From: Paracoccus everestensis
Lineage (GTDB): Bacteria > Pseudomonadota > Alphaproteobacteria > Rhodobacterales > Rhodobacteraceae
Direction of reading: 5' to 3'
DNA length: 64,000 bases
NCBI RefSeq assembly: GCF_021491915.1
Contig: NZ_CP090836.1
Coordinates: 216,001 to 280,000, forward strand
Shown: piece after piece, positions 32,524 through 41,356 of the stretch
How the letters are laid out: the number at the start of each line of letters is the position of its first letter
Position numbering within the stretch: the stretch's first letter is position 1
Made by a program: the position numbers and the translations under genes
Notes under the pieces: generated by a model
Told to the model about the DNA's origin: nothing
The model's input: only the letters and a program-made list of their open reading frames with translations
Databases searched by the model: none

Positions 32524-33852
32524 TCATTTCGGTGTCATTGGTGTCCAGGATCGGCTCATCAGGCTCTTGAGCGTCGAGACAGCAACGATCGTCTTTTTGG
32601 AAGCCGTCTTGGCCGACCCGGATGATTGCGTAGGGAGGGACGGCGAAGGGAAATCGCGCCAAAAGCTTGACTGGAGCTCCGGCGGTTTACCCAATGGATC
32701 AATCCGCACCTCGCGTGCCCTGGCAGCGTCCGGCACCTGCTCCAGGATCAACTCCCCGCTGTGTGGCATCCTGCCCACCACGGGATAAAGGCTGTCGACG
32801 TTCCGTTGCCTGGCTGTCCAGACCGACGTGGACACCGGAGCCATGAATGGTGTTTTGGCACCCTCGTCGACCTCGCTGGGCTGACCCGTGCGGGTGATGC
32901 CGCGCATGGCCTGCGTCCCTTCCGCAGCGACGAGGCGCGGAGCTTCTGGCCAGTTGGTAGGCTCGTTCGTCAAAGCCTGGTGCCGGACCCGTTCCGCGGC
33001 GGCATAGAGTGTCACAAGCTCGCGGCGGGCGAGTGAGGGCTGGACAGCCCGTGCCGCCGCGGCTGCCAGGGGCAGCGTGTCCAGCCGTTCCCTCAGTTCC
33101 TCGGCGCTGCAGCCCTTGGCGCGGATGAAGTAGTTCGGGCTTGCCGAATAGCCCTTGGGCGTCACTTCGGCAGCGAGGACGGCCGCTTCAGGGCAGGACA
33201 GGATCACGCCAGCCCGGCTACCCACCCGGCGGATAACCAGATCGGCCTCAGCAAGGTCGGTCACGAACTCGAAGTCGGGATGGGCGTCGGGCGTGCGGGT
33301 GATGACGCGTGCCTCAGGCCGCCGCTCCCAGATCTGGAAGACGCAGTTGACCCGGTGCAGCCCTTCTGCGGTGTGGAAGGGTTCGTTTGGGAGATCGACC
33401 TGGCAGCGCAGATGAAACCGCGGGTCGATGCCGCGCTGCATGGAGGCCTTGGCGAAGGAGGCTGGCAGGATAAAGGCGATGACATCGGCAAAGGCCGCTG
33501 CGTGCTGGATGAAGCGCTTGGCCAGATGGCCGCCGCGCCCGAAAGGCGGATTGCCCAGCACGATGATGCGGCCGTCATGCTGTGGCGCGGCCAGGGCGAG
33601 GAAATCCTGCTCCTCGATGCCAGGCGCATCGGGGGCGATATCAAGGGCGATCAGCCGATCCGGGGGCAGAAGGCGCGAGAACGCTCCGGCGCCGGCGGCA
33701 GGCTCGATGAAGAGATCGTCCCCCCGAAACCGGCACTCGCGCCACACCGTGCCGACGCAGGCCCGGGCGGTGGCCTCCAGCGTGTAGAACTTGTCCAAGG
33801 CCGGCTGGCGAGAAGCCTTGCTGTCCATCATGTTAAAATCGCCCATCACCAT
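32524..33852 (-). CDS. SAM-dependent DNA methyltransferase-like protein (NPPF motif)
   Basis: A 442-codon frame. The N-terminal ~230 residues resemble a class-I methyltransferase of the N6-adenine type: LDKFYTLEATARACV, then FIEPAAGAGAFSRLL for SAM binding and VLGNPPFGRGGHLAKRFIQHA as the catalytic NPPF motif. This orphan family occurs on alphaproteobacterial plasmids and phages. No restriction endonuclease is adjacent. The last ~40 residues are Ser/Thr/Lys-rich and may be out of frame; a different minus frame gives a more natural ending. Start uncertain, 33852 or the MMDSKASRQ codon at 33834 or 33831. It lies next to the GTTAC motif cluster. Confidence 0.72.
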   Translation of the reverse strand: MVMGDFNMMDSKASRQPALDKFYTLEATARACVGTVWRECRFRGDDLFIEPAAGAGAFSRLLPPDRLIALDIAPDAPGIEEQDFLALAAPQHDGRIIVLGNPPFGRGGHLAKRFIQHAAAFADVIAFILPASFAKASMQRGIDPRFHLRCQVDLPNEPFHTAEGLHRVNCVFQIWERRPEARVITRTPDAHPDFEFVTDLAEADLVIRRVGSRAGVILSCPEAAVLAAEVTPKGYSASPNYFIRAKGCSAEELRERLDTLPLAAAAARAVQPSLARRELVTLYAAAERVRHQALTNEPTNWPEAPRLVAAEGTQAMRGITRTGQPSEVDEGAKTPFMAPVSTSVWTARQRNVDSLYPVVGRMPHSGELILEQVPDAARAREVRIDPLGKPPELQSSFWRDFPSPSLPTQSSGSAKTASKKTIVAVSTLKSLMSRSWTPMTPK

Positions 33853-33920
33853 CCTGCTATCTTGCGATTGCGCGGTCTTCGCGCTGTTGAAGAGGAAGGT
33901 AGCTCACGGTGGTAAAAACC

Positions 33921-34351
33921 GTTACACGCGCAACTTCGGGTCGAGCGCCAAACCTGTGGATAACGGGGCAGGGAAATGCGGTGCAGCAACGATCCCTTGC
34001 CTCGGCCGACCACGGCACAGGACGGTTATGGTGAGGGCAGATCTGCTGATCTTACGCGACCGCACCTGTTACGCTGTTACACCCCAATTACGCCTGTGTA
34101 ACAGCTAAGCCGCTGATATATAACGACGTTACAGTATTACGCCAAAAAAAACGGCCCGAGTGTCTTCCTGTGCGGGCGTGCGTGCGTGGGCGCGTGGGTG
34201 CGCGCACGTATTAGTATATATATCTTCCAGAACATGTAACAATGAAACACTTGCCTTATTCTTCAATGAAATCAATATCTTGACCTGTTACAGTTTCTGT
34301 TACACCCTGTAACAGATGTAACACATTGATTTCAAAAGAAATCACTGTTAC
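33921..34351. repeat. Cluster of eleven GTTAC/GTAAC motifs (iteron-like)
   Basis: Hexamers GTTACA, TGTTAC or their complements start at 33921, 34067, 34075, 34098, 34128, 34236, 34286, 34298, 34309, 34318 and 34346. Five fall within 66 bases (34286-34351), as direct and inverted copies about 9-12 bases apart. Outside them, GAAATCAAT at 34268 and ATTGATTTC at 34325 are reverse complements, and TGATTTC-AAAA-GAAATCA is a hairpin. Such arrays bind replication initiators or regulators. No initiator gene remains nearby. Confidence 0.75.
33955..33963 (-). promoter_or_regulatory. Perfect DnaA box (TTATCCACA)
   Basis: The plus strand reads TGTGGATAA, the exact reverse complement of the consensus 9-mer TTATCCACA. 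It stands within the GTTAC motif cluster and close to AT-rich sequence, which fits an origin of replication. A single 9-mer can occur by chance, so its weight comes from context. Confidence 0.55.
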
Positions 34352-34636
34352 AGCGGCCCAGGAAATCGCGTTCTGGAGCAGTTGGGCAGGCTTTTTCGCC
34401 TTTTCGGAGTGTTATCTAGAAGATTTTTTGGCTTCCTGCGACCGTCCAGCTCTTCTCGAAGGCTGCCGGATGGGGCAGGCCGGCAGCCCAAGCTTGCCCC
34501 GGTGCGGTCAGGAGCCCTTGCCCCTGGAATGTCCTCGGCCTCAGGGGTCAGGTGGTCTCCCATCGGCGCCCTGGCTGAGACGAAAGGGACGGCCGCAGCT
34601 TACGGCATCTTCGTCATGGTCGCCGCGGGCATGATG

Positions 34637-35108
34637 TTACGGTCCTGTCCGGATCGCGCCGTCACTAATAAGTCCGCGCAGGAGGCGCTCGGCTTCCTGG
34701 CCCGGTTCGACGTCGTCCGGATAGCCAAGTGAGACATTGATCACCGGCACACCGTGGATGGTAGCATCCAGAAGCCGGTGAGTGTGCCCAAACAACCAGG
34801 CGTCGGGCCGATGCTGCTCGATCCAGCCGTCCAGATCGGACGCAAAAGCCGGCGAAAGACTGTTGATCGTCCCTGCCACCGACGCACTCGGGGGATGGTG
34901 CGTAACGATGATGCGCTGTCCCGCCCAGGGCTCGGCCATGGACCGGGTGAGCCAATCCAGGTGATCCTGGTGAACGGCCAGGGTGTCTTCGGGGCGGATC
35001 GGACCCTGGGCAAGATCGGCACTTTTGCGGATGCGGATGTAGTCGGGCATGACCATCCGGGCGCGGCGCATGGCCTCGTGCGTGTCGCCGGTCAACTGGA
35101 AGTCCGTC
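34637..35108 (-). pseudogene. Metallophosphoesterase, C-terminal part only (5' end lost at IS21)
   Basis: The open frame runs from the IS21 edge: TDFQLTGDTHEAMRR, then RIIVTHHPPSASVAG and WLFGHTHRLLDATIHG, the last two metal-binding motifs of a calcineurin-fold enzyme. The GDxHG/GDxxD N-terminal motifs are missing and are not present on the far side of the IS21 element. So the gene is inactive and the other half was deleted or moved. Confidence 0.8.
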
Positions 35109-35180
35109 TGTTAATTTCCACGCAGAACTGAGCCGGCATTTCCATCGAGAAGTGAGCCACCCCTGACTATGGATTTCCGG

Positions 35181-35975
35181 TCATGCAGTGGTCAAGGCAT
35201 GTGTGGTCTCCTTTTTTTTCGCGGCAACTGCGGCTGAACTGGCCTTGAAGCGGAAGCTGTCGTTTCCGGTTTCCAGGATGTGGCAACGATGGGTGAGACG
35301 GTCGAGCAATGCAGTGGTCATCTTGGCATCGCCAAAGACCGTGGCCCATTCGCTGAAGCTGAGGTTGGTGGTGATGATGACGCTGGTGCGCTCATAGAGC
35401 TTACTGAGCAGATGGAAGAGCAGCGCCCCGCCCGAGGCGCTGAACGGCAGGTATCCCAACTCATCGAGGATCACGAGATCGAGGCGGGTCAGGGTTTCGG
35501 CAAGCTGTCCGGCCTTTCCCTTGGCCTTCTCCTGTTCAAGGGTATTGACCAGTTCGATGGTGGAGAAGAAGCGGACCTTGCGGCGGTGATGCTCAATGGC
35601 CTGGACGCCGAGGGCGGTTGCGGCGTGAGTCTTCCCTGTGCCAGGACCGCCGATCAGAACTACGTTCTGGGCCCCGTCCATGAACTCGCAGCGGTGCAGC
35701 TGGCGCACTGTGGCTTCGTTGATCTCGCTGGCGGCGAAGTCGAAGCCTGAGAGATCCTTGTAGGCTGGGAAGCGCGCCGCCTTCATGTGATAGGCGATGG
35801 ATCGGACCTCACGCTCGGCTATCTCGGCCTTCAGCAGTTGGGACAGGATTGGCACAGCCGCTTCAAAGGCCGGTGCCCCTTGCTCGATCAGGTCCGTCAC
35901 GGCCTGCGCCATGCCATGCATCTTGAGGCTGCGGAGCATGATGACGATGGCACCGCTGGCGGGATCATGACGCAT
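35181..35975 (-). CDS. istB: IS21 helper ATPase IstB
   Basis: A 264-residue AAA+ protein related to DnaC. Walker A is [19 protein letters not shown] and Walker B is [13 protein letters not shown]; the sensor-like [10 protein letters not shown] follows. It assists IstA in strand transfer and target immunity. I chose the ATG at 35975 ([14 protein letters not shown]), overlapping the istA stop by 11 bases. It looks full length. Confidence 0.93.
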   Translation of the reverse strand: MRHDPASGAIVIMLRSLKMHGMAQAVTDLIEQGAPAFEAAVPILSQLLKAEIAEREVRSIAYHMKAARFPAYKDLSGFDFAASEINEATVRQLHRCEFMDGAQNVVLIGGPGTGKTHAATALGVQAIEHHRRKVRFFSTIELVNTLEQEKAKGKAGQLAETLTRLDLVILDELGYLPFSASGGALLFHLLSKLYERTSVIITTNLSFSEWATVFGDAKMTTALLDRLTHRCHILETGNDSFRFKASSAAVAAKKKETTHALTTA

Positions 35976-37497
35976 GATGGCCCCCTGCAACGGGGGTGCG
36001 CAGGCCGTCATAGCGCTCGACATTGGCCTTGGGTTCGCGATGGAGAACCAGAGCCTGCGGGGTATCGAGGGGCGGCCCGCCGATGACCTTGCCGTCGACC
36101 AGCCGGTGCAACAGGTTCAGCACATGGGTCTTGGTTGCCACGCCCTCGGCCAGGGCCAGTTCCACGGCGGCGAGGACGGCCTGCTCGTCGTGCTGAAGAA
36201 CCAGGGCAAGGATATCGACCATCTCGCGATCACCACCAGGCTTGCGCAGCATCTGGTCCTGCAGTTGCCGGAAGGCAGGCGGCAGTTCCGCGAATGGTGC
36301 TCCGTTCCTGAGAGCCCCGGGCTTGCGCTGGAGAACAGCCAGGTAATGCCGCCAATCGTAGATCGTCCGTGGCGGCACCTGGTGGTTGCGCTGGAACACG
36401 CGGCCATGCTCGCACAGGAGGTTGCCCTCGGCCGCCACGACCAGTCGATCCGGGTAAATCCGTAGACTGACAGGCCGGTTCGCAAAGGACGCGGGAACGC
36501 TGTAGCGATTGCGCTCGAAGCTGATCAGGCAGGTGGGCGAGACGCGCTTGCTCAACTCGATAAAGCCGTCAAAAGCCGGCGGCAACGGCATCAGCGCGGC
36601 CCGCTCCTCAGCCCAGACATCGGCGATCGTGCCGGGCAGCGTGCCATGCGGGGTCTCATGCCACAGCTCCAGGCAACGCTGCTCCAGCCAGGCGTTCATC
36701 GTGGCAAGGTCGGGAAAGCCCGGCATCCCCTGCAGGACCTGATGGCGGGAGTCCTGAACGTTCTTCTCGACCTGACCCTTCTCCCATCCTGCCGCCGGAT
36801 TGCAGAACTCCGGCTCGAAGACATAGTGGTTGGCCATCGCGAGGAAGCGGATGTTGACCTGCCGCTCCTTGCCGCGACCGACACGGTCCACCGCTGTCTT
36901 CATGTTATCGTAGATGCCCCGTTCGGGCACGCCACCAAAGACACGGAAGCCATGCCAGTGGGCATCGAAGAGCATCTCGTGGGTCTGCAGTGGGTAGGCG
37001 CGCAACAGGAAGGCCCGGCTGTGGGACAGCTTGATATGCGCCATCTGAAGCTTGGTGCGCTCGTCACCCAGAAGCCCGTAGTCTTCGCTCCAGTCGAACT
37101 GGAAGGCCTCTCCCGGTCGGAAAGACAGCGGAACGAAGGTGCCGCGTCCTGTGGTCTGCTGTTCCCGCTGGCGATCTGTCCGCCAGTCCCGCGCAAAGGC
37201 CGCAACCCGGTTGTAGGAGCCGGTGAAGCCGAGCGTGACGAGATCGGCATGCATCTGCTTCAGCGTCCGCCGCTGCTTGCGCGACTTGCCGGCTTCCGTC
37301 TTCAACCAGCCAGCCAGCTTCTCGGAAAAAGGGTCAAGCTTGCTCGGCCGATCCGGCGTGGCAAACTTCGGCTCAATCGTGCCCTCCGCCAGATGCTTGG
37401 CAATCGTGTTGCGCGACAGTCCGGTGCGCCGCGCAATCTCGCGTATCGACAGCTTCTGCCGCACATGCATCCGTCGAATGATGTTCAAAAGTCCCAT
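35965..37497 (-). CDS. istA: IS21 transposase IstA
   Basis: A 510-residue DDE recombinase. The helix-turn-helix is [18 protein letters not shown], followed by the catalytic core ([20 protein letters not shown], first Asp; [14 protein letters not shown], second Asp) and the Glu-bearing helix after [13 protein letters not shown]. An SH3-like C-terminal part has [20 protein letters not shown]. The ATG at 37497 has GGGAG upstream. It appears intact, so this copy may be active. Confidence 0.93.
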   Translation of the reverse strand: MGLLNIIRRMHVRQKLSIREIARRTGLSRNTIAKHLAEGTIEPKFATPDRPSKLDPFSEKLAGWLKTEAGKSRKQRRTLKQMHADLVTLGFTGSYNRVAAFARDWRTDRQREQQTTGRGTFVPLSFRPGEAFQFDWSEDYGLLGDERTKLQMAHIKLSHSRAFLLRAYPLQTHEMLFDAHWHGFRVFGGVPERGIYDNMKTAVDRVGRGKERQVNIRFLAMANHYVFEPEFCNPAAGWEKGQVEKNVQDSRHQVLQGMPGFPDLATMNAWLEQRCLELWHETPHGTLPGTIADVWAEERAALMPLPPAFDGFIELSKRVSPTCLISFERNRYSVPASFANRPVSLRIYPDRLVVAAEGNLLCEHGRVFQRNHQVPPRTIYDWRHYLAVLQRKPGALRNGAPFAELPPAFRQLQDQMLRKPGGDREMVDILALVLQHDEQAVLAAVELALAEGVATKTHVLNLLHRLVDGKVIGGPPLDTPQALVLHREPKANVERYDGLRTPVAGGHHAS

Positions 37498-37610
37498 GTG
37501 GATCACTCCCGTTGCCCCCGCTGCTCACCGCTCTGGGGGAAGGTTCACATGGCTCAATTCTCAGTGGAAATTACCCGCCTATCCGGCTCAGTTCTGGGTG
37601 GAAATCAACA

Positions 37611-37788
37611 GCTGCATGACGAGCGGCGCGCGTGGAAAGGCTTTGACTGGGACGTCCTGGAGCGGTTGCATGCCAGGGGCCTGATCGCCGATCCGGTCAA
37701 CAAGGCAAAGTCGGTTGTCCTGACCGATGAGGGCCTGCGGCAGTCCGAAGAACTCTTCCGGGCGCTGTTTACGCGGCCTCGGTCTTGA
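37611..37788 (+). pseudogene. DUF6429-like gene, 3' part only
   Basis: From the IS21 edge the frame reads LHDERRAWKGFDWDVLERLH, then GLIADPVNKAKSVVLTDEGL and a final ELFRALFTRP, the conserved part of DUF6429-type small proteins. The N-terminus was lost at the IS21 insertion. Its end overlaps the tnpC 3' end on the opposite strand. DUF6429 genes are, as far as I recall, often found beside IS66 transposases, so it may be a passenger of this IS66 element. Confidence 0.6.
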
Positions 37789-39412
37789 CTGTGCCCATTG
37801 GCGTCCAGTTCCAGGGCAGCAATTCGCCGAGACGGGTGTTCATGTGATCGTGGATGCGGTCCAGGACATCGGCAAGATAGGCCTGCGGATCGAGCCCGTT
37901 CATCTTTGCCGTTTCAATAACGGTCAGGGCGCGAGCAAGCGTTTCGCCGCCCGCGTCCGAGCCCGCGAATAGCCAGTTCCGTCTGCCGACACCAATTGGC
38001 CTCAGGGCACGCTCGGCCGCATTGTTGTCGATGGCCACGCGCCCGTCCTCGAGGAACAGCGTGAGGGCAGACCAGCGGCTCAGCCCATAGCGGAAGGCCT
38101 TGGCCAGATCGCTTTTTCCGGGGATGCGCGTCAGCTGCTTTTCGGCCCAGTCCCGGAAGGCGTCGACCTTCGGCCTGGTATCCTTCTGTCGCAGGGCCAG
38201 CCGCAACTCGGCGGGCTTGCCGCTGGTGGCGCGCTCGATGTCGTAGAACTTGCCGATCCGGTCGAGTGCCTCACACGCGATTTCGGATTTTGTCGCAGCC
38301 CAGACATCATGGAAGTCACGGCGCAGATGTGCCCAGCAGGCGGCCTCGCGGAACTGGCTCTTGCCCTCCAGATCGGTGGCATAAAGCTTGGCATAGCCCT
38401 TGTAGCCATCGGCTTGAAGAATGCCGCCGGCCTGGCCCAGATGGCCGAGGACATGGTTTTCCTTCCAGTCCGGGGCGAACTGATAGACCGCGCCGGGCGG
38501 GGCCTTGCCTGCCCAAGGGCGCTGATCGCGAACATAAGCCCAGATCCGGCCCTTCCTGACGCCCTTGCCGAGCCCTTTGTCGCTCTTGCTGCGATCAAGC
38601 ACGCGGATGGGCGTGTCATCGGCATGGAGCAGATCGCTGGCCATGATCTCGGCCTCGATCTTTTCGATCAGCGGCGCCAGAGCTTTCATCGCCCCGCCGC
38701 ACCAGTCCACAAGCGTCGTATCGGAGATATCGGCGCCCATCCGGGCAAAGATCTCGTTCTGCCTGTAGAGCGGCACATGATCGTCGAACTTCGAGACCAG
38801 GACATAGGCGAGCAGGTTCGGTCCCGCCATGCTCCGCGGGATCGGCCGGCTGGGTGCCGGGGCCTGGACGATCTTCTCACAGCGTCGGCAGGACTTCTTG
38901 ATGCGCGCGATCTCGATAACCTTCAACTGCGCGGCGATCATGTCGATCAATTCGCTGACATCCTCACCGATCACCCGCAGATCGCCGCCGCAATCGGGGC
39001 AATTCTTGCCAGGGTCATATTCGCGACGTTCGCGCGGCGTGTCCTTCGAGACTTTCGGGCGGCGGCGGTTGGTTTCCTGAGGTTCAGCCGGCTCCGGAGC
39101 CTGTGCTTCCGTGTCGGGCCCCTTCTCGGCAGCGGGCGACGGGTCATTCGCCTCGGCCAGGGCCAGCTGCAGGTCTTCCAGCGCCAGCTCCAGTTGCTCG
39201 ATCTCGCGTTCGATCTTTTCCGAACTGGCTCCGAACTTCTGCTTCTGCAATTTGGCAATCCGAACGCGCAGCGCCTGAACCAGCAGATCATGCGCGCGCA
39301 AGCTGGCCGACATCTTCTGATTTTCTGCCTGCAACGCAGCAATGATCGCCTTCAAGGCGGCAGGATCATTGGGCAGTGGCGTGGTCGTTCCGGACATGGC
39401 GATGGATACCAT
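37769..39412 (-). CDS. tnpC: IS66 transposase TnpC
   Basis: A 547-residue DDE transposase. The order is: a leucine-zipper-like coiled coil (~residues 10-65), a zinc-binding part (KNCPDCGGDLRVIGED and SCRRCEKIVQAPAP), then the catalytic Asp in ASDLLHADDTPIRVLDR, Asp in GGILQADGYKGYAKLY and Glu in AIDNNAAERALRPIGVG. The C-terminus LLPWNWTPMG is the usual IS66 ending. AGGAGG lies directly before the ATG at 39412. It seems intact. Confidence 0.93.
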   Translation of the reverse strand: MVSIAMSGTTTPLPNDPAALKAIIAALQAENQKMSASLRAHDLLVQALRVRIAKLQKQKFGASSEKIEREIEQLELALEDLQLALAEANDPSPAAEKGPDTEAQAPEPAEPQETNRRRPKVSKDTPRERREYDPGKNCPDCGGDLRVIGEDVSELIDMIAAQLKVIEIARIKKSCRRCEKIVQAPAPSRPIPRSMAGPNLLAYVLVSKFDDHVPLYRQNEIFARMGADISDTTLVDWCGGAMKALAPLIEKIEAEIMASDLLHADDTPIRVLDRSKSDKGLGKGVRKGRIWAYVRDQRPWAGKAPPGAVYQFAPDWKENHVLGHLGQAGGILQADGYKGYAKLYATDLEGKSQFREAACWAHLRRDFHDVWAATKSEIACEALDRIGKFYDIERATSGKPAELRLALRQKDTRPKVDAFRDWAEKQLTRIPGKSDLAKAFRYGLSRWSALTLFLEDGRVAIDNNAAERALRPIGVGRRNWLFAGSDAGGETLARALTVIETAKMNGLDPQAYLADVLDRIHDHMNTRLGELLPWNWTPMGTVKTEAA

Positions 39413-39459
39413 ATCCTCCTGTCGAACGCTACAAAAAGACGCAATTACAAAAGGATAAA

Positions 39460-39807
39460 TCAGCCGACCCGGGCCGGTGGCGCCCCCCAATCCGGCCGCC
39501 TCCAGTCAATTCCCTCCCACAACATGGCCAGCTGCGCCGATGTCAGACGCGCAGTCCCGTCCTTGCCGCTTGGCCAGGGAAAGCGCCCGCGTTCCAGCAC
39601 CTTGTAGTAAAGGCAGAAGCCTTGGCCGTCCCAATACAAGAGCTTCAATCTGTCGCCACGCCGACCGCGGAACGCAAACACCGCCCCGCCTGCCGGCTTC
39701 TGGCGCAACTGATCCTGTGCCAGGGCCGCCAAACCCTCGATGCCCTTGCGCATGTCGGTCACCCCGCAGGCCAGATAAACCCGGACACCGGTGCCGGGCC
39801 CGATCAT
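39460..39807 (-). CDS. tnpB: IS66 accessory protein TnpB (Orf2)
   Basis: A 115-residue IS66 Orf2-like protein: VYLACGVTDMRKGIEGLAAL, then AVFAFRGRRGDRLKLLYWDG and FCLYYKVLERGRFPWP are the conserved segments. Its ATG overlaps the tnpA stop as ATGA. It is required for transposition in studied IS66 elements, but its exact role is unknown. Not to be confused with the IS605 TnpB nuclease at 25 kb. Confidence 0.92.
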   Translation of the reverse strand: MIGPGTGVRVYLACGVTDMRKGIEGLAALAQDQLRQKPAGGAVFAFRGRRGDRLKLLYWDGQGFCLYYKVLERGRFPWPSGKDGTARLTSAQLAMLWEGIDWRRPDWGAPPARVG

Positions 39808-40180
39808 GCCGCCTCCACCACCCGGATCAACCGCGTCAGCGCAGCCGTATCCAGCATCGGGTCGAAGCGCAGGCTACGGCCATTGGCCAGCTGAAGCTCG
39901 ATCAGGGCGGAGCGCTGCGGCGCCGGATCTCCAGCCGATGGATGCGCCGCCAATTCGGCGGGCGCGCTCAATTCCACCGGCAAGAACAGGGCCTCCGGGA
40001 AAGCAGCCCCTTCTTCTTCAGCTCATGCCGCCAGGCATAGAGCTGCTGTCGGGTCACCTCGTGGCGCTGCGCCACTTGCGTCACCGTCGTGCCCTCCACC
40101 CCGACTGACAGCACGATCCCGAGCTTCTCCTCGTCGCTCCAGCGACGACGCCGTTCCAGACCCAGAATGTCACCACGCAT
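39804..40180 (-). pseudogene. tnpA: IS66 TnpA with a frameshift
   Basis: The 5' frame encodes the helix-turn-helix (TVTQVAQRHEVTRQQLYAWR then HELKKKGLL) and runs into a stop after 70 codons. From about 40015 a different frame continues the family sequence: PEALFLPVELSAPAELAA, then ALIELQLANGRSLRFDP and LTRLIRVVEAA, ending in the ATGA shared with tnpB. The total of 377 bases is one short of a whole number of codons, consistent with a 1-base deletion or a -1 shift near AAGAAGAAGGGG. Mutation is more likely than programmed shifting for this gene. Confidence 0.75.
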
Positions 40181-40207
40181 CAAAAGCCCCGCATAATACC
40201 AACGGCA

Positions 40208-40846
40208 TTATCCACTGACCTGCGCCCAATCGCGTGAGGTGATTGAAGCGACGCGTTCCGGCATTGCGAGGAGGGTGTTCCAGGCATCGCAGCAGACGTC
40301 GACAATGGCGTCGTAGCTGTCGAAGACCCGGTTCGCGAGGGTGTTCTGACGGAGGAACTGCCAGAGGTTCTCGACCGGGTTCAGTTCCGGACTGTAAGGT
40401 GGCAGTGGCAGCAGGCTGATGTTGGGCGGGATGATGAGGTCTGTGGAGCTGTGCCAGCCGGCGCCATCGAGAACAAGGAGCGCGTGTGCACCGGGCGATA
40501 CCTGCCCGCTGATTTCGGCCAGGTGGGCGTTCATCGCCTCCGTGTTCGCGTAGGGCATGACGAGCGCCGCACCGATCCTGCGGGCCGGGCAGACCGCCCC
40601 GAAGATGTAGGCCCAGGCGTAGCGGCAGTCTTTTGGCGCCCGCGGGCGTGTGCCCTTTCTCGCCCACACGCGTGTCAATGTTCCCTGCTGGCCCACCCTG
40701 GCCTCATCTTGGAACCAAATCTCCAAGGGCTTTCCTTGCGCTTCGTTAGGCAAGGCTGCGCGCGCCAGTTCGGCAAAGTTTTTTATATACCGCTTGCGCT
40801 TCGCCATCGGCCTGCGGATGGCGCGGCCGGACTGAGAGACGCGCAA
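40208..40846 (-). CDS. IS630-type transposase orfB, copy 2
   Basis: DDE catalytic part, apparently identical to copy 1: WFQDEARVGQ, LVLDGAGWHSS and SPELNPVENLWQ supply Asp, Asp and Glu. It is in the +1 frame relative to orfA and is probably made only as a fusion product. Both copies keep all motifs and may be active. Confidence 0.85.
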   Translation of the reverse strand: MRVSQSGRAIRRPMAKRKRYIKNFAELARAALPNEAQGKPLEIWFQDEARVGQQGTLTRVWARKGTRPRAPKDCRYAWAYIFGAVCPARRIGAALVMPYANTEAMNAHLAEISGQVSPGAHALLVLDGAGWHSSTDLIIPPNISLLPLPPYSPELNPVENLWQFLRQNTLANRVFDSYDAIVDVCCDAWNTLLAMPERVASITSRDWAQVSG

Positions 40847-41267
40847 AGCCGAGCCGGTGAAGGATCGCGCTCATGGTCCTCTCCGCCACGCGAATGCCAA
40901 ACCGCTGGTCAACCACGTTGCAGAGGTCAATCCGACGCCAACGCACGACCTTATCCGTCGACGGGTCAGGCCCCGTTTCGACGATCACGGCAAGTTCGCG
41001 CATCTGCTCGGCGCTGAGCCGCGCTGGCCGCCCGGAAAGCGGCCGATCGACAAGGCCGGCCAGCCCTTCGGCATTGTAACGATGAACCCAGTCACGCAGC
41101 GTCTGCCGATCCATACCGCAGCTTTGTGCCGCTTCCGTCCGGCTTCGCCCGTCAAGCACATGCGCCAGCGCAAGCATCCGGCGCGACGCTCGCGCGTCCT
41201 TCACTTGAGCCGCCTCCCGCCGCAGATCCGATGCTGAAAGGTCCGTGCGTGTGATGCCCACTGCCAT
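40746..41267 (-). CDS. IS630-type transposase orfA, copy 2
   Basis: Identical in reading to the copy at 6273-6794 except Val73 in place of Gly73 (base 41050). It carries the helix-turn-helix TEAAQSCGMDRQTLRDWVHR. GGAGGAGG precedes the ATG at 41267. It is read into orfB through the same six-A run. Confidence 0.85.
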   Translation of the reverse strand: MAVGITRTDLSASDLRREAAQVKDARASRRMLALAHVLDGRSRTEAAQSCGMDRQTLRDWVHRYNAEGLAGLVDRPLSGRPARLSAEQMRELAVIVETGPDPSTDKVVRWRRIDLCNVVDQRFGIRVAERTMSAILHRLGFARLSVRPRHPQADGEAQAVYKKLCRTGARSLA

Positions 41268-41356
41268 CCTGATCCTCCTCCGCCTTGCAAGGGAGTGAAT
41301 CAGAGGTCGGCCGCAAAGCAAACCATCTTCAGAGTCGATGGTTCATGCCGCTGGTA

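Larger units (their letters stand above)
33853..34636. other. 784-bp non-coding block with motif cluster, DnaA box and AT-rich stretches
   Basis: No supported gene. It holds eleven GTTAC/GTAAC motifs (33921-34351), one perfect DnaA box, AT-rich stretches (TGATATATAACG near 34115 and TATTAGTATATATATC near 34210) and two GAAATCA-type inverted repeats. The section 34352-34636 shows nothing recognisable apart from the stop of the truncated phosphoesterase at 34637. Confidence 0.7.
35109..37610 (-). mobile_element. IS21-family insertion sequence (about 2.5 kb)
   Basis: Ends are inverted: left TGTTAATTTCCACGCAGAAC and right (reverse complement) TGTTGATTTCCACCCAGAAC, each followed by CTGAGCCGG. Further sub-terminal copies of the same unit (TTTCCATCGAGAAGTGAGCC; the complement at 37547-37571) are the multiple IstA sites usual for IS21. 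It carries istA and istB. The flanks (left GTCCGTC, right GCTGCAT) do not show a target duplication, and different broken genes lie on the two sides. Confidence 0.9.
40197..41356 (-). mobile_element. IS630-type insertion sequence, copy 2 (1160 bp)
   Basis: Same length and ends as copy 1 at 5724-6883, flanked here by TAA on both sides (40194-40196 and 41357-41359). It lies just upstream of the IS66 tnpA start, separating that gene from its natural promoter side, and directly abuts the palindrome at 41357-41396. Confidence 0.93.

Noticed and set aside
32524-33852. Restriction-modification or phage-defence system around the methyltransferase
   Set aside because: No nuclease, specificity subunit or defence effector gene lies nearby; neighbours are IS debris and a truncated phosphoesterase.
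33921-34351. CRISPR-like array from the repeated GTTACA motifs
   Set aside because: The repeated units are only 6-8 bases long, irregularly spaced and in both orientations, with no uniform spacers and no cas genes.
34382-34732. A 116-codon plus-strand ORF next to the motif cluster, as a possible initiator gene
   Set aside because: It has no recognisable domain, is Ser/Arg-rich from shadow reading and overlaps the truncated phosphoesterase on the other strand.
37611-37788. Left part of the metallophosphoesterase on the right side of the IS21 element
   Set aside because: The sequence there matches a DUF6429-like protein, not the missing phosphoesterase N-terminus.
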